A stretch of 64,000 bases of DNA from Shewanella mesophila (GCF_019457515.1 NZ_CP080421.1:2356001-2420000), one strand, 5' to 3'. Shown: positions 29,093-38,701, counted from the first letter of the stretch. Notes: generated from the letters alone by a model not told the origin. Made by a program: numbers and translations.

Positions 29093-32000
29093 GTCTCGAT
29101 CCAGCCCCTGAACAGATAGACAACAAGCAGGTCGAACCCTTTACACGCTCGCCGTTAAATCGTGTTTTTAGGTGGATAAGACACACTCTACGTGTTGTGA
29201 TTTACTTACCACTATTACTGTTAATTATTGCGGCTATCTTAATTGGTACGCCTTTTGGCAGCCGTATTGCTGTTAATCTTGCCGACCTCTTGGTACCCAA
29301 TTTGGAGGTGAGTTACGGTTCGGGCACCCTTAACCAACAGCTCGCTCTTTCTCATGCCCACTGGCAAATGTCAGGCATTGATATCGACGCCGAAGCACTG
29401 CTTTTAAACTGGCGACCATTATGTTTATTGCAGCAACAGTTATGCGTCAATGCCCTCAACGCATCCAAAGTAGTAGTCAATATAGATACTGAGCTCATCG
29501 GTCCTTCTATTGAGCATAATGAGCTTACAACAAGCGGAAAAAATAGCTCAGACCTGGTAGGTACAGAAAAACGAGGCAAGGATATAGATCAATTTATCCC
29601 CAGCGATCACCAACTAACGCTTCCTATAGGGATCATATTAACCGAGACACAACTAGAAAACGTTAGCGTCCGCGTTAATGATATGCAGTTCAATGCAGAC
29701 AGCCTCAAAGGACAAGCCAGCTGGTTAGAAACAGGCTTGCGGGTTAATACTCTTTCAAGTGATGGACTTTTTGCCTCAATCCCGCTAAACAGTCGTCAAG
29801 GTGCAACAGAAGTTGAGGCTGCAAGTGACGAAGAGTGGCCGCTCGCGCATCTACCGCAAGTTTTAATGCCCATGCCGATTTTTGTCGACAACGCAGAATT
29901 AACCAACAGTCAGTTGCTACTGGGGAGTCGCCTCGATAAATTTGAACATATCAGCCTACAAGGTAGCTATACTTTGTACGATATTGTTGTCGAACATTTA
30001 GCCATTAAACACGATTACGGGCAACTTCAACTCGACGGTAAGCTCACCCTTAACCATGACTACCCGATGAAACTTAACCTTGAATCGACTCTGGTTAAAG
30101 TCCCTGAGTTACCCCTATTAAAACAACAGCAGATAGAAGCATATATTGAAGGTAGCTTTGAAAAGCTCAATGTCACCAGTAAAGGCCAAGGGCATATTAA
30201 TTATCAATTGGCCAGCAGTATAGACCTGACCCAAGCTTCATTGCCCTATTCCTTACACCTGACGAGTGACCATATCATGTGGCCATTAACGGCGCCGCAA
30301 TATGAAGCCAAAGCACTGACACTAAACACCACTGGCTCACTGGAAGAACAACAGGCCAGCTTTACAGGAAAGCTGCTGACCCCCTATCATCCTGAGCTGC
30401 AGATAGAGACTGAGCTGACTCACAACAAACAGCAGATTGATATTAGACAACTCGATGTCGACAGTGACATGGGCAAACTCCGGCTGACAGGTCAACTCGG
30501 TTATGGTGAGCAGATAAGTTGGAATGCAGCCATAGATACTGAGAAACTCGAGCTGCAATACGTCACCCTTAATAACGAGTCCACACTGCCAGATACCCAA
30601 ATAACGGGTCATATTAAAACTCAAGGCAATATCGGCAAGGAACATTGGCAAATCGCGGTAAGCGATGCCGATCTAAATGGTGCAATAGATGACTATCCGC
30701 TTCGACTTCAAGGCGATCTACAAGTCAATGAGAAGTATCATCTTAATGCCAAAAACTTAGTCATTGACGCTTTAGAGTCCCAGCTTTCCATTTCAGGACG
30801 AGTCGATGAACAATGGACTCTCACAGGAGAGTTGTCGGTACCCGCTCTTAGTCTGTGGGACCCTAGAGCATCGGGTGCGATAGCGGCAACCGTCCATGTT
30901 TCAGGCGAGAATGAACATCCCGAAATCTCACTCAGTGGTGAGACTATTGAGTTTAACTTTGCAGAGGTTAGTGTCGAAAAAGCCAGATTAAAAGGCTTTT
31001 ATCGCCCGCTAGATAAACATCAATTCGCCTTATCGCTTAAATCTTCTGAAATAAAGCGTGATACCATTAGCTTATCTTCATTTACCCTTGGATTAAAAGG
31101 CGATCAAGAGAAGCAAAAGCTAGGACTGCAAACATTTGGTGATATTAGGCTAGATACATCTATCGCTTCAACTTTTGACATCGATACAGAACAACTCGAT
31201 CTGAATATAAAGCGGCTCAGCCTAAACTCTATGATGGGATTAGTTGAGCTTGATAAGCCCATCAATCTCAAATGGGACAATAAGCAGCAACAAGGAGATG
31301 TCAGTCCATTTTGCTGGCAACACCAACACGGCGCCCTCTGCCTTGAGGACAATGTTACATTAGCCAATGCAGGCAATGCCGCGGTTACATTTTCTGGAGA
31401 TATCGGCGCCCTGTTAGATCCCATATTACCTGATCAGCTAAATTGGCAGGGACCTGCAACACTCAATTCAAAATTTAGCTGGGCAGCCCCCCAAAAACCT
31501 AAGGCGTTAATCGAGTTAATAATGCCCAAAGGTCAGCTCTCACTACAGACCAACAAACGAAAAATCGATGCCAGTTATCGTCACTTATCAATAAAAGCTT
31601 CACTAGATGAGGCATTGCTGGCGATCAATACCCAATTTGAATCTGAAAAATTCGCTAATATAGACAGTCATATCGAGATAGGCGTAATACCCGGTAATCC
31701 ATTATCAGGTAACATCAAACTGAGCAAAATTAATCTACTGTCACTGTCTGACTTTACTCCTCAATTAGAAACCCTTGATGGCATTATCTCTAGCGATCTC
31801 ACCTTATCTGGCACGTTACAAAAACCTGAATTACTGGGTAACATCATATTAAAACAAGGTAAGTTGTTGGCCGCAGCCAATCCTACACTGTTAGACAATA
31901 TTGACTTAAATATTGATCTTAAAGGGCAAGATGCTGATCTTAACGCGAGTTGGAACATGGGAGATGGTAACGCGGACCTGCTAGGTAATATTGATTGGAA

Positions 32001-32985
32001 CGATGGAAACCTGCGCGGCAATATTACATTCAATGGTGATAAACTAGCTTTTATTCAACCACCTATGATTATTCTAGATGTGAGCCCTGCACTCAATGTC
32101 CAGTTTGGTAACAACAGTTTAAATATCGATGGACAGATCGACGTCCCATCCGGACATGTTCATATTGTACAGCTCCCCGAAGGCGGCATTGCCGAGTCCA
32201 GCGATGTGATATTCAACGATAGCTTGGCAAGCAAACAGCAAGTCAATGATCCGCTCGCAATCACCAGTAAGATAAAAATTCATGTCGGCGATAAACTGTC
32301 TATCGACGGTATGGGGTTAAAAGGACGACTTAAAGGCACGTTAGATCTTCGTCAAGAGGCCTATAAGCCACCATCACTATACGGTGATATCAAAGTGGTC
32401 AATGGCAACTATAAGTTTATGGGGCAAACCTTAGCTATCAAGATGGGGGAAGTTCAATTCATTGGCCCTTTGGCTGTCCCCAATCTCAATATCGAAGCGA
32501 TACGCGAGATAAAAGAGGATGATGTTACCGCTGGCGTTCGCGTAACGGGTACACCACTTCGCCCCATTGTCACTCTGTTTTCAACACCTGCAAAAGAACA
32601 AGCAGAAATTCTCTCTTATATCGTCAAGGGAACTGGCATCAATAATAATAGCGATTCGCAAAACAGCGCGCTGATGATGGGAGCCGCCTTAACCATAGGT
32701 AATCAGCTGGGCGGCGGAACGGTGAACAGTATTGGGAACCAAGCCACTGGCGTGATTGAAAAGTTCGGACTATCAAATGTTCAACTTGATACTAATGACG
32801 ACGGTAAAGTGGCTATCAGCGGCTTTATCGGAGAAAACTTGATGGTAAAATACGGTATTGGTGTTTTTAGCCCAGGATATGAGATGACGGTGCGCTACTA
32901 CTTAATGTCACAGCTCTACCTAGAAAGCGTCTCGGGTAGCATAGAAAAATCTTTAGATATCTACTACAACTTTAATATCGATTAA
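29089..32985 (+). CDS. tamB: TamB, AsmA-like inner-membrane anchored partner of TamA
   Basis: A 1298-residue protein with a single N-terminal membrane helix (about 37-56) and a long periplasmic beta-helical groove, ending with the conserved TamB/DUF490 domain (GDIKVVNGNYKFMGQTLAIK, VRVTGTPLRPIVTLFSTP, EQAEILSYIVKG) and a final VRYYLMSQLYLESVSGS. It forms with TamA an envelope-spanning path and also moves phospholipids. The ATG at 29089 overlaps the tamA stop (ATGA) and follows GGAG, so translation is coupled; the frame is open slightly further upstream. Length is usual for the family. Confidence 0.93.
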   Translation: MSLDPAPEQIDNKQVEPFTRSPLNRVFRWIRHTLRVVIYLPLLLLIIAAILIGTPFGSRIAVNLADLLVPNLEVSYGSGTLNQQLALSHAHWQMSGIDIDAEALLLNWRPLCLLQQQLCVNALNASKVVVNIDTELIGPSIEHNELTTSGKNSSDLVGTEKRGKDIDQFIPSDHQLTLPIGIILTETQLENVSVRVNDMQFNADSLKGQASWLETGLRVNTLSSDGLFASIPLNSRQGATEVEAASDEEWPLAHLPQVLMPMPIFVDNAELTNSQLLLGSRLDKFEHISLQGSYTLYDIVVEHLAIKHDYGQLQLDGKLTLNHDYPMKLNLESTLVKVPELPLLKQQQIEAYIEGSFEKLNVTSKGQGHINYQLASSIDLTQASLPYSLHLTSDHIMWPLTAPQYEAKALTLNTTGSLEEQQASFTGKLLTPYHPELQIETELTHNKQQIDIRQLDVDSDMGKLRLTGQLGYGEQISWNAAIDTEKLELQYVTLNNESTLPDTQITGHIKTQGNIGKEHWQIAVSDADLNGAIDDYPLRLQGDLQVNEKYHLNAKNLVIDALESQLSISGRVDEQWTLTGELSVPALSLWDPRASGAIAATVHVSGENEHPEISLSGETIEFNFAEVSVEKARLKGFYRPLDKHQFALSLKSSEIKRDTISLSSFTLGLKGDQEKQKLGLQTFGDIRLDTSIASTFDIDTEQLDLNIKRLSLNSMMGLVELDKPINLKWDNKQQQGDVSPFCWQHQHGALCLEDNVTLANAGNAAVTFSGDIGALLDPILPDQLNWQGPATLNSKFSWAAPQKPKALIELIMPKGQLSLQTNKRKIDASYRHLSIKASLDEALLAINTQFESEKFANIDSHIEIGVIPGNPLSGNIKLSKINLLSLSDFTPQLETLDGIISSDLTLSGTLQKPELLGNIILKQGKLLAAANPTLLDNIDLNIDLKGQDADLNASWNMGDGNADLLGNIDWNDGNLRGNITFNGDKLAFIQPPMIILDVSPALNVQFGNNSLNIDGQIDVPSGHVHIVQLPEGGIAESSDVIFNDSLASKQQVNDPLAITSKIKIHVGDKLSIDGMGLKGRLKGTLDLRQEAYKPPSLYGDIKVVNGNYKFMGQTLAIKMGEVQFIGPLAVPNLNIEAIREIKEDDVTAGVRVTGTPLRPIVTLFSTPAKEQAEILSYIVKGTGINNNSDSQNSALMMGAALTIGNQLGGGTVNSIGNQATGVIEKFGLSNVQLDTNDDGKVAISGFIGENLMVKYGIGVFSPGYEMTVRYYLMSQLYLESVSGSIEKSLDIYYNFNID

Positions 32986-33002
32986 GCCATGCTCTAGAAA
33001 AC

Positions 33003-33029
33003 AAGAAGCCGCTCAATGAGCGACTTCTT
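33003..33029. terminator. imperfect hairpin between tamB and fadR
   Basis: AAGAAG-C-CGCTC / GAGCG-A-CTTCTT with one internal mismatch and a three-base loop, placed between two convergent genes. There is no clear T-run on either side, so it may be a weak bidirectional terminator. Confidence 0.5.
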
Positions 33030-33063
33030 AACAACTAATAACTGACAACTAGTCGCACTGAAA

Positions 33064-33819
33064 TTAAACCGTTTCAGCCTGTTGCAATAGATCATTCTTA
33101 TGACGTTGCCACAACTTACCGCTATTGATACCGTAACTCCGCATCAAGACGGGTACATCATTATGATTTTTATTTTTGGCTAATGCTTCTAACGCTTGAT
33201 AAAAATCAAGCGCCAGCTCACGAGCCTTATCAATCGAGAAGTACTCTTTACCAACCCGGCTATATAAACCCTTAAAGCCATTAAGGATCAACACATACAG
33301 TGGATTTCCAGAGTGGTAGGCTAAGGCATGATGCAACTGGTAATCGAAATCAATATAGGCTTTCGCATCATCTTTTAAGTCTGCCAATGGCGCTAACGCC
33401 TCGAGCACTTTATCTGGATTGTAACGAACCGCGCCTTTAAAATAGATGGCACTAATATTGGTTCTCGCCGACAACAACTGTTCAAGCAGGACAGGTTCTC
33501 CCGCCGGGTTAAGTTCTGCAATGGTTTCCAAGACATTCAGACCCGATGTTTCCCAGATATCGTTTACGCGAGTCGGTTTACCATGTTGAATCGTTAACCA
33601 ACCATCCCGGGCCAATCGTTGCAACACTTCTCTCAGTGTCGTTCGAGTGACTCCGATGAGCTCCGAAAGCTCACGTTCGGCAGGTAAAATCGACCCAGGT
33701 GGGAACTTTCCTTCCCAAATGGAACGCACAATATACTTCTCGGCAAAGCTGGCAGGGCCTTTAGCTTCAATAATATCTTTGTCTTTAGGCTTTATTGGTG
33801 CTTGGGGGACAGTTGTCAT
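33064..33819 (-). CDS. fadR: FadR, fatty-acid responsive GntR-family regulator
   Basis: A 251-residue regulator. The winged helix (about 22-85) contains FPPGSILPAERELSELIGVTRTTLREVLQRLARDGWLTIQHGKPTRVND, almost identical to E. coli FadR in the recognition helix, and the acyl-CoA-binding C-terminal domain follows. It should repress fatty-acid degradation genes and activate synthesis genes, released by long-chain acyl-CoA. The N-terminus is about twelve residues longer than in E. coli. The gene is divergent from nhaB, as in enterics. A FadR-like operator lies 38 bp upstream, suggesting autoregulation. Confidence 0.94.
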   Translation of the reverse strand: MTTVPQAPIKPKDKDIIEAKGPASFAEKYIVRSIWEGKFPPGSILPAERELSELIGVTRTTLREVLQRLARDGWLTIQHGKPTRVNDIWETSGLNVLETIAELNPAGEPVLLEQLLSARTNISAIYFKGAVRYNPDKVLEALAPLADLKDDAKAYIDFDYQLHHALAYHSGNPLYVLILNGFKGLYSRVGKEYFSIDKARELALDFYQALEALAKNKNHNDVPVLMRSYGINSGKLWQRHKNDLLQQAETV

Positions 33820-33856
33820 CAGGCCACTATTTCCAATTCAATTAGAGTTATCTTGG

Positions 33857-33873
33857 AACTGATCATACCAGAG
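33857..33873. promoter_or_regulatory. FadR-like operator in the fadR-nhaB gap
   Basis: On the minus strand the core reads TCTGGTATGATCAGT, close to the known FadR site type TCTGGTACGACCAGA. It lies 38 bp upstream of the fadR ATG and about 245 bp from nhaB, so it is placed to control fadR itself. The recognition helix of this FadR is the same as in E. coli, which supports use of the same motif. Confidence 0.6.
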
Positions 33874-34118
33874 CGGTGAAAAATGGAAACCTAATCTATG
33901 ACATTACTCACTTAGATCAAAGACTATGCTCCCATTAATTGAGAAAGTGCGGCAAAAATCATAACATTTATTATGACATTCTTGACGCAACCGTCAGTTT
34001 TTAGATGTTAGATTCAAAAAGGTATTAATTTATACATATCATTAGGCTACACTGAATCAAATCGTGGACAGTTCATTAACTTTCTATCAAAAAATAATTA
34101 TACATATGAGAGGGTGCC

Positions 34119-35714
34119 ATGCCTGTGACTATGAGTCGGGCGTTTATTGATAACTTCTTAGGAAATTCTCCTAAGTGGTTCAAAATCGCAATTTTATCGT
34201 TTCTAGTGATCAATCCAATCGTTTTCTATATCAACCCATTCGTTGCTGGATGGTTATTGGTTGTAGAATTTATTTTTACATTAGCAATGGCACTAAAGTG
34301 CTACCCCCTCCAACCCGGTGGTCTATTGGCTATTGAAGCGGTATTTATCGGCATGACTTCCCCAAGTCAGGTGCTGCATGAAATAGAAGCAAACCTTGAA
34401 GTGTTATTGCTACTGATCTTCATGGTAGCTGGTATCTACTTCATGAAGCAGTTGCTGCTATTTGTATTTACTAAAATGATCACCAAGATCCGATCCAAAG
34501 TCGTCGTATCTTTGATGTTCTGTATTGCGTCAGCATTTCTATCAGCCTTCCTTGATGCATTAACGGTTATTGCGGTAATTATCGCTGTGGCAGTTGGCTT
34601 TTATTCAATTTATCATAAGGTTGCATCAGGAAAGAATTTTTCCGACGATCATGACCACACCTCAGATCAACATGGTGAGGGTCACTCTCTATGTGAAGAT
34701 GAATTAGAAGCGTTCCGTGGTTTCCTACGTAATCTGCTGATGCATGCTGGTATAGGTACCGCCTTGGGTGGAGTTTGCACCATGGTAGGTGAACCACAAA
34801 ACTTGATCATCGCCGCTCAAGCAAACTGGCAATTTGGTGAATTTGCACTCCGTATGGGACCTGTGACGATTCCAGTATTTTTCGCTGGTATTGCAACCTG
34901 TTTCCTCGTTGAAAAATTTAGATTGTTTGGTTATGGCCAGCAACTCCCCGAGGCGGTGCACAAGATCCTGTCTGATTATGCTTCATATGAAGATGCTCGT
35001 CGTACCAATCACGATAAAATGAAGTTGGTTGTCCAAGCATTAGTCGGCGTTTGGTTAATCGTTGGTTTAGCTTTTCATTTAGCATCGGTCGGTCTTATCG
35101 GTCTATCCGTTATTATTGTTACTACAGCATTTAACGGTGTAACCAACGAACATGCGCTAGGAAAAGCCTTTGAAGAGGCGCTTCCCTTCACCGCCTTATT
35201 GGCTGTGTTCTTTGCCATCGTGGGCGTGATTATCGACCAACAACTGTTTGCCCCTGTCATTCAATGGGCATTGAGCTATGAAGGTAATACCCAGTTAGTG
35301 ATCTTCTATATCGCCAATGGATTACTCTCTATGGTCAGCGACAACGTGTTTGTTGGAACCGTCTATATCAACGAAGTGAAAGCGGCGCTGTTAGATGGTC
35401 AGATCACTCGCGATCAGTTCGACCTACTCGCAGTAGCGATCAATACAGGAACCAACCTACCCTCAGTAGCAACACCAAATGGTCAGGCTGCCTTCTTGTT
35501 CCTATTAACATCGGCTATTGCACCGTTAATACGCCTCTCTTATGGCCGCATGGTATGGATGGCACTGCCCTACACTATCGTGCTATCTATTGTGGGCGTA
35601 CTGGCAATCGAAACTGGTTTCCTTACTGATATGACTCAATACTTTTACGATTCCCATATGCTTATCCATCATTCGGTGGCAGAAGCAGCTAAGGGTGCGG
35701 TTACTGGTCACTAG
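34119..35714 (+). CDS. nhaB: NhaB Na+/H+ antiporter
   Basis: A 531-residue polytopic inner-membrane protein of the NhaB family. Recognisable segments include [13 protein letters not shown] at the N-terminus, [53 protein letters not shown] and [20 protein letters not shown]. It exports sodium in exchange for protons, which fits a marine organism. ATG 34119 follows AGAGGG. It is divergent from fadR and ends at a strong terminator before dsbB. Confidence 0.95.
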   Translation: MPVTMSRAFIDNFLGNSPKWFKIAILSFLVINPIVFYINPFVAGWLLVVEFIFTLAMALKCYPLQPGGLLAIEAVFIGMTSPSQVLHEIEANLEVLLLLIFMVAGIYFMKQLLLFVFTKMITKIRSKVVVSLMFCIASAFLSAFLDALTVIAVIIAVAVGFYSIYHKVASGKNFSDDHDHTSDQHGEGHSLCEDELEAFRGFLRNLLMHAGIGTALGGVCTMVGEPQNLIIAAQANWQFGEFALRMGPVTIPVFFAGIATCFLVEKFRLFGYGQQLPEAVHKILSDYASYEDARRTNHDKMKLVVQALVGVWLIVGLAFHLASVGLIGLSVIIVTTAFNGVTNEHALGKAFEEALPFTALLAVFFAIVGVIIDQQLFAPVIQWALSYEGNTQLVIFYIANGLLSMVSDNVFVGTVYINEVKAALLDGQITRDQFDLLAVAINTGTNLPSVATPNGQAAFLFLLTSAIAPLIRLSYGRMVWMALPYTIVLSIVGVLAIETGFLTDMTQYFYDSHMLIHHSVAEAAKGAVTGH

Positions 35715-35754
35715 TTTGTTGATTGACGGAACTTAATTAGTTTCGTAAAGTCTT

Positions 35755-35786
35755 AAAAACGCCTCTAGATGTTAGAGGCGTTTTTT
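35755..35786 (+). terminator. intrinsic terminator of nhaB
   Basis: AAAACGCCTCTA-(GATGT)-TAGAGGCGTTTT followed by TT; a strong stem with a T-run, 15 bp before the dsbB start. Confidence 0.92.
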
Positions 35787-35800
35787 ATAGGAGAGGATTT

Positions 35801-36316
35801 TTGACAGTACTGACCCAATTTGCACAATCTAGAATGGCATGGATGATCTTAATGACTAGTGCCATTGTCTTAGAAATGTGTGCTCTGTTTTTCCAACATA
35901 TAATGAAACTTGACCCTTGTGTCATGTGTATCTACCAACGTGTTGCTGTTTTTGGGCTGCTGTTTGCAGGCCTTATCGGCGTTATCGGTTACCCCTTTCG
36001 CTTAATCCGCTTTATCGGAGTGCTAATTTGGGGCATTAGCAGTGCATGGGGATTAAAACTGGCGCTTGAGTTAGTGGAAATGCAGACCAATCCGTCGCCC
36101 TTCTCGACCTGCTCATTCCTTCCTGAGTTCCCGACCTGGATGCCACTACACGAATGGTTACCTTCCGTCTTCCTGCCAACCGGCATGTGTACCGACATTC
36201 CGTGGGAGATGTTTGGCATCACCATGTCACAATGGATGGTGGTAGCCTTCAGCACTTACCTGATTGCCTTGGTGGTGTTTATTATTCCGGCATTGATGCC
36301 GACGAAGAAGGCTTAA
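35801..36316 (+). CDS. dsbB: DsbB disulfide bond formation protein
   Basis: A 171-residue four-helix inner-membrane quinone oxidoreductase that reoxidises DsbA. All four redox cysteines are in the E. coli positions: Cys40 and Cys43 (CVMC) and Cys104 and Cys130 in the second periplasmic loop. Arg47, in IYQR, matches the quinone-site arginine. It begins at TTG 35801, with AGAGGA upstream; no ATG fits. It follows nhaB, as in other gammaproteobacteria. Confidence 0.94.
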   Translation: MTVLTQFAQSRMAWMILMTSAIVLEMCALFFQHIMKLDPCVMCIYQRVAVFGLLFAGLIGVIGYPFRLIRFIGVLIWGISSAWGLKLALELVEMQTNPSPFSTCSFLPEFPTWMPLHEWLPSVFLPTGMCTDIPWEMFGITMSQWMVVAFSTYLIALVVFIIPALMPTKKA

Positions 36317-36361
36317 CCGCGACTAATTGAGCCGATAGCGCAATCGGCCATTGCTTAGATT

Positions 36362-36385
36362 AAACGCCCCTAGCGGGCGTTTTTT
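36362..36385 (+). terminator. intrinsic terminator of dsbB
   Basis: AAACGCCC-CTAGC-GGGCGTTT then TTT, 45 bp after the dsbB stop. It marks the end of the core block before the accessory patch. Confidence 0.9.
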
Positions 36386-36534
36386 ATTGCCCCCAGCCTT
36401 GGGAAATGGCCAGGAAACTCTTGAAGTCAGAAACTTCTACTGAAGGTAAAGGGAGTTCGATTCGCTTGAATAGCAACAACCTACAAGTTATTTATCTGGA
36501 AAACTTTGAAGCGTACCGTCACTGCAACCTAACG

Positions 36535-36683
36535 CCTGCCCGGCGGGGGCAGTGCAGATACATCCGCTACACGCCGTCCTTTATTTTACTGAGAGTCATC
36601 CTTGGAGGCTCGACGATGGCATCCCTGCCATCGACGTCCGCAGATGCATCTACACCAGGTATCTAACGTCTCTTCGAATTAGC
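36535..36683 (+). repeat. structured repeat, copy 1
   Basis: About 149 bp related to the inverse of 38568-38701. Shared blocks in order are CCTGC at one end, TGCAGATAC, ACGCCGT, CTTG(G/T)AGGCTC, a palindrome around ATCCCTG, ATCTACAC, and GGTATCTAACGT(C/T)TCTTCGA(A/T)TTAGC at the other end. The palindrome is CGATGGCA-TCCC-TGCCATCG at 36614-36633. Both open frames across it look like chance translations. It may be a non-autonomous mobile or palindromic element of the Shewanella type; that last point is inference. Confidence 0.75.
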
Positions 36684-36800
36684 GGCTTTGACAATGAAAA
36701 GGAGATAAGAAAGGGATTCGAGCTACAACCTCCTGCTTAAGAATGAGGAGCTACGATGTGCAAAAACTGAGATAAATAGGCTAAATGCCACTGTCACTTG

Positions 36801-37310
36801 TTATGTTTTGTAGCCATGTAACTTCATTAAACTGGAGCATATTACTGCTAATTTTGCATCGGAATTAACTATGTGCTGTCGAGCATCCTCCCACAAACAA
36901 TGTATTTGGCCTTCCTCTGCATGTTTGCCTTTTTCAAGATATTCGAGAATTTCCATATTCCATAGTCGATAATCATTGGTATCAAAGCCAGAATCAGGAA
37001 AATATAAGCCGCATAGCATTTCCATTTTTCGGAGAATATTCTGAATTTCCCTTCTATGTTCTTTGTTTACTGATGGATAGTCGACTTTCTGGTGCTGAAC
37101 ATCATCAAGAATTTCGGTACAAAGATTCGTATATTGAATCGATGTCTTATATAAATCTTCAATTTTGGATAGAAGTAAGTCTCGTTTATTTCTCTTGGTA
37201 TTAATATATTGGTTAATCAAAAGCACAGAGACGGCGAGAAGAGCTGATAGTAGAAAAGTAACCAACCTTACTTGGTCTGATTTTTCAGCAAATAACTCTA
37301 TTAAATACAT
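36801..37310 (-). CDS. hypothetical membrane-anchored protein
   Basis: A 169-residue protein not recognised as a known family. One strongly hydrophobic segment lies near the N-terminus (about 16-33, LVTFLLSALLAVSVLLI), followed by a basic stretch and a mostly helical cytoplasmic-looking domain with few standout motifs (MLCGLYFPDSGFD, NMEILEYLEKGK). The start ATG 37310 has a very good GGAGG five bases upstream, which supports a real gene. It sits inside the repeat-bounded accessory patch, downstream of the DUF4145 gene on the same strand with about 105 bp between them. Confidence 0.6.
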   Translation of the reverse strand: MYLIELFAEKSDQVRLVTFLLSALLAVSVLLINQYINTKRNKRDLLLSKIEDLYKTSIQYTNLCTEILDDVQHQKVDYPSVNKEHRREIQNILRKMEMLCGLYFPDSGFDTNDYRLWNMEILEYLEKGKHAEEGQIHCLWEDARQHIVNSDAKLAVICSSLMKLHGYKT

Positions 37311-37415
37311 AAATACCTCCTTGAAACCTAACTCCGTGTATTAGGTGACGCACACTTGCCATACTGTTAATGAAGCGAAACCGGAAAACGTAAGGAATCT
37401 CTCTTAAATACCTTT

Positions 37416-38108
37416 TTAAGTTTTTTCTGGCATGATTTCTATATATTGTTTTGTTAGTACGTCATTGATTATCCAGTTACTCACGAGTCTAATCAGAACC
37501 TTTAAATCAGTAATGTCTTGCAAATCCCATTTGCGAACATAATGAGTTTCGTCATTTCCTAGCCATACAGCCCTTTTTGCACAAGCCAAGATATTGCCAT
37601 CGTTTACGAATGACGTAACACAATTCATGAGCGGTATCTTTTGAATTGACTCTCGTTTTTCAGGGTTTTCATGAATACAGTAGTCTTTGAGCAAGTGCTC
37701 TAAGGCTTTCCTATAACCGACACCACAAACTTGGTTTAGCCCTAGTTTCTCAGCATGATTAGCTTGGCTAAATATTTCTACAAACAAGGGGGAAATCCTT
37801 ACTACTTCTTCATGTTGGGCGACTGCTTTTAAGCCAGCAGGCACAACATCAGAAAGGCTGTAGAATCCATTAATGTAACCTTCTTTTTCTGATTTCATCT
37901 CGTACCGGGCAATTATTAGTCGCTTACACTTTTGAGCAGGACACTTAAGTACCCATTCAAACTCAGTTTCCATCATGTGTTTACGACTTTTAATCCAATT
38001 AACTAAACCCGTGTCTATTGGCTCAATTTGAGAGCCACATTCTGGGCATGATGATACAAACTCATTGATTTGAATATGCTTATTACCAATATTAATTTGA
38101 TGCATCAT
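37416..38108 (-). CDS. DUF4145 domain protein with N-terminal zinc-ribbon-like cysteines
   Basis: A 230-residue protein. The N-terminal part has two cysteine pairs (SCPECGS near 22 and LKCPAQKCKR near 56), a likely zinc ribbon. The C-terminal half matches DUF4145: GVGYRKALEHLLKDYC and AVWLGNDETHYVRKW. DUF4145 proteins are often found in accessory regions and beside restriction genes, but no biochemical role is settled. ATG 38108 (or the next ATG) with GAG upstream is chosen; the frame extends to TTG 38117. It is the upstream partner of the membrane protein at 36801. Confidence 0.72.
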   Translation of the reverse strand: MMHQINIGNKHIQINEFVSSCPECGSQIEPIDTGLVNWIKSRKHMMETEFEWVLKCPAQKCKRLIIARYEMKSEKEGYINGFYSLSDVVPAGLKAVAQHEEVVRISPLFVEIFSQANHAEKLGLNQVCGVGYRKALEHLLKDYCIHENPEKRESIQKIPLMNCVTSFVNDGNILACAKRAVWLGNDETHYVRKWDLQDITDLKVLIRLVSNWIINDVLTKQYIEIMPEKT

Positions 38109-38440
38109 AATTCTCAATTACCTCGATAAATATAACGACCGATGCTCACGAGCCACAGGTCTCGTGGAACAGATTGTACTTTAATTAGGAGAGAGGACAT
38201 CTTCCAATTCGTGAGTTAATATTCCGTGCCCTTGGGGCTACTTTGAGGCCACCCTGCGTCGTGAAGGAAACGTCACTTCTTTCTTGCTAAAAATCGTCTA
38301 GCGCAGGTCAAGAATATTTTACTAGTGCGCATGCGTGTTAATCTTTTAAAATCAGTAAAATACTCTTGTTTAACTAACTGTAATAAAAGGAAGTTATCAG
38401 CTTTTCATCAAATACGCCATGCGAAAGAATAAGTATGAAC

Positions 38441-38556
38441 GCTTTCCAAACCTATTTTATCAAGGTGTATCGAGTTAACACATTGATAAAATAGCTATAT
38501 AAAACGACTTGCAAACATTGATATCCAGAAAAACTCAATCAATAAGTCTGGAAAGC
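38441..38556. repeat. nested inverted repeats beside repeat copy 2
   Basis: An inner perfect pair CTATTTTATCAA (38452-38463) and TTGATAAAATAG (38483-38494) is enclosed by an outer perfect pair GCTTTCCA (38441-38448) and TGGAAAGC (38549-38556). The two nested pairs suggest one folded unit or a recombination-related site immediately outside copy 2. Confidence 0.6.
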
Positions 38557-38567
38557 TTTCAAACAAT

Positions 38568-38701
38568 GCTAAATCGAAGAAACGTTAGATACCCAGTGTA
38601 GATACGCTGGTGAGCTTCCGTGACAGGGATGTCACGGCAGAGCCTACAAGGAGGTATTTACGGCGTCTCACAAGCGTATCTGCACATGAGCCTGCCGCAG
38701 G
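38568..38701 (-). repeat. structured repeat, copy 2 (inverted relative to copy 1)
   Basis: About 134 bp, reading in the opposite direction to 36535-36683. Its central palindrome is CCGTGACA-GGGA-TGTCACGG (38618-38637). Compared on the same strand, three stem bases differ from copy 1 and each is matched by a change on the other arm, while the four-base loop TCCC is the same. It ends at a CCTGCCGCAGG hairpin (38691-38701). Confidence 0.75.

Noticed and set aside
33983..33999. Attenuator-like hairpin upstream of nhaB
   Set aside because: TGACG-CAAC-CGTCA followed by a short T-run is only a 5 bp stem, too weak to claim.
36406..36740. Two overlapping frames of 86 and 62 codons after dsbB
   Set aside because: They run through repeat copy 1 and look like chance translations of the repeat; start signals are poor.
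38225..38300. 25-codon frame with PWGYFEATLRREGNV
   Set aside because: No start codon with a ribosome-binding site and no recognised family; may be a remnant but cannot be supported.
36535..38701. Repeats as integron attC sites
   Set aside because: An end reads ATCTAAC, which fits the R-Y-Y-Y-A-A-C core, but I find no matching GTTRRRY core at the other end, no integrase gene, and the units are inverted relative to each other.
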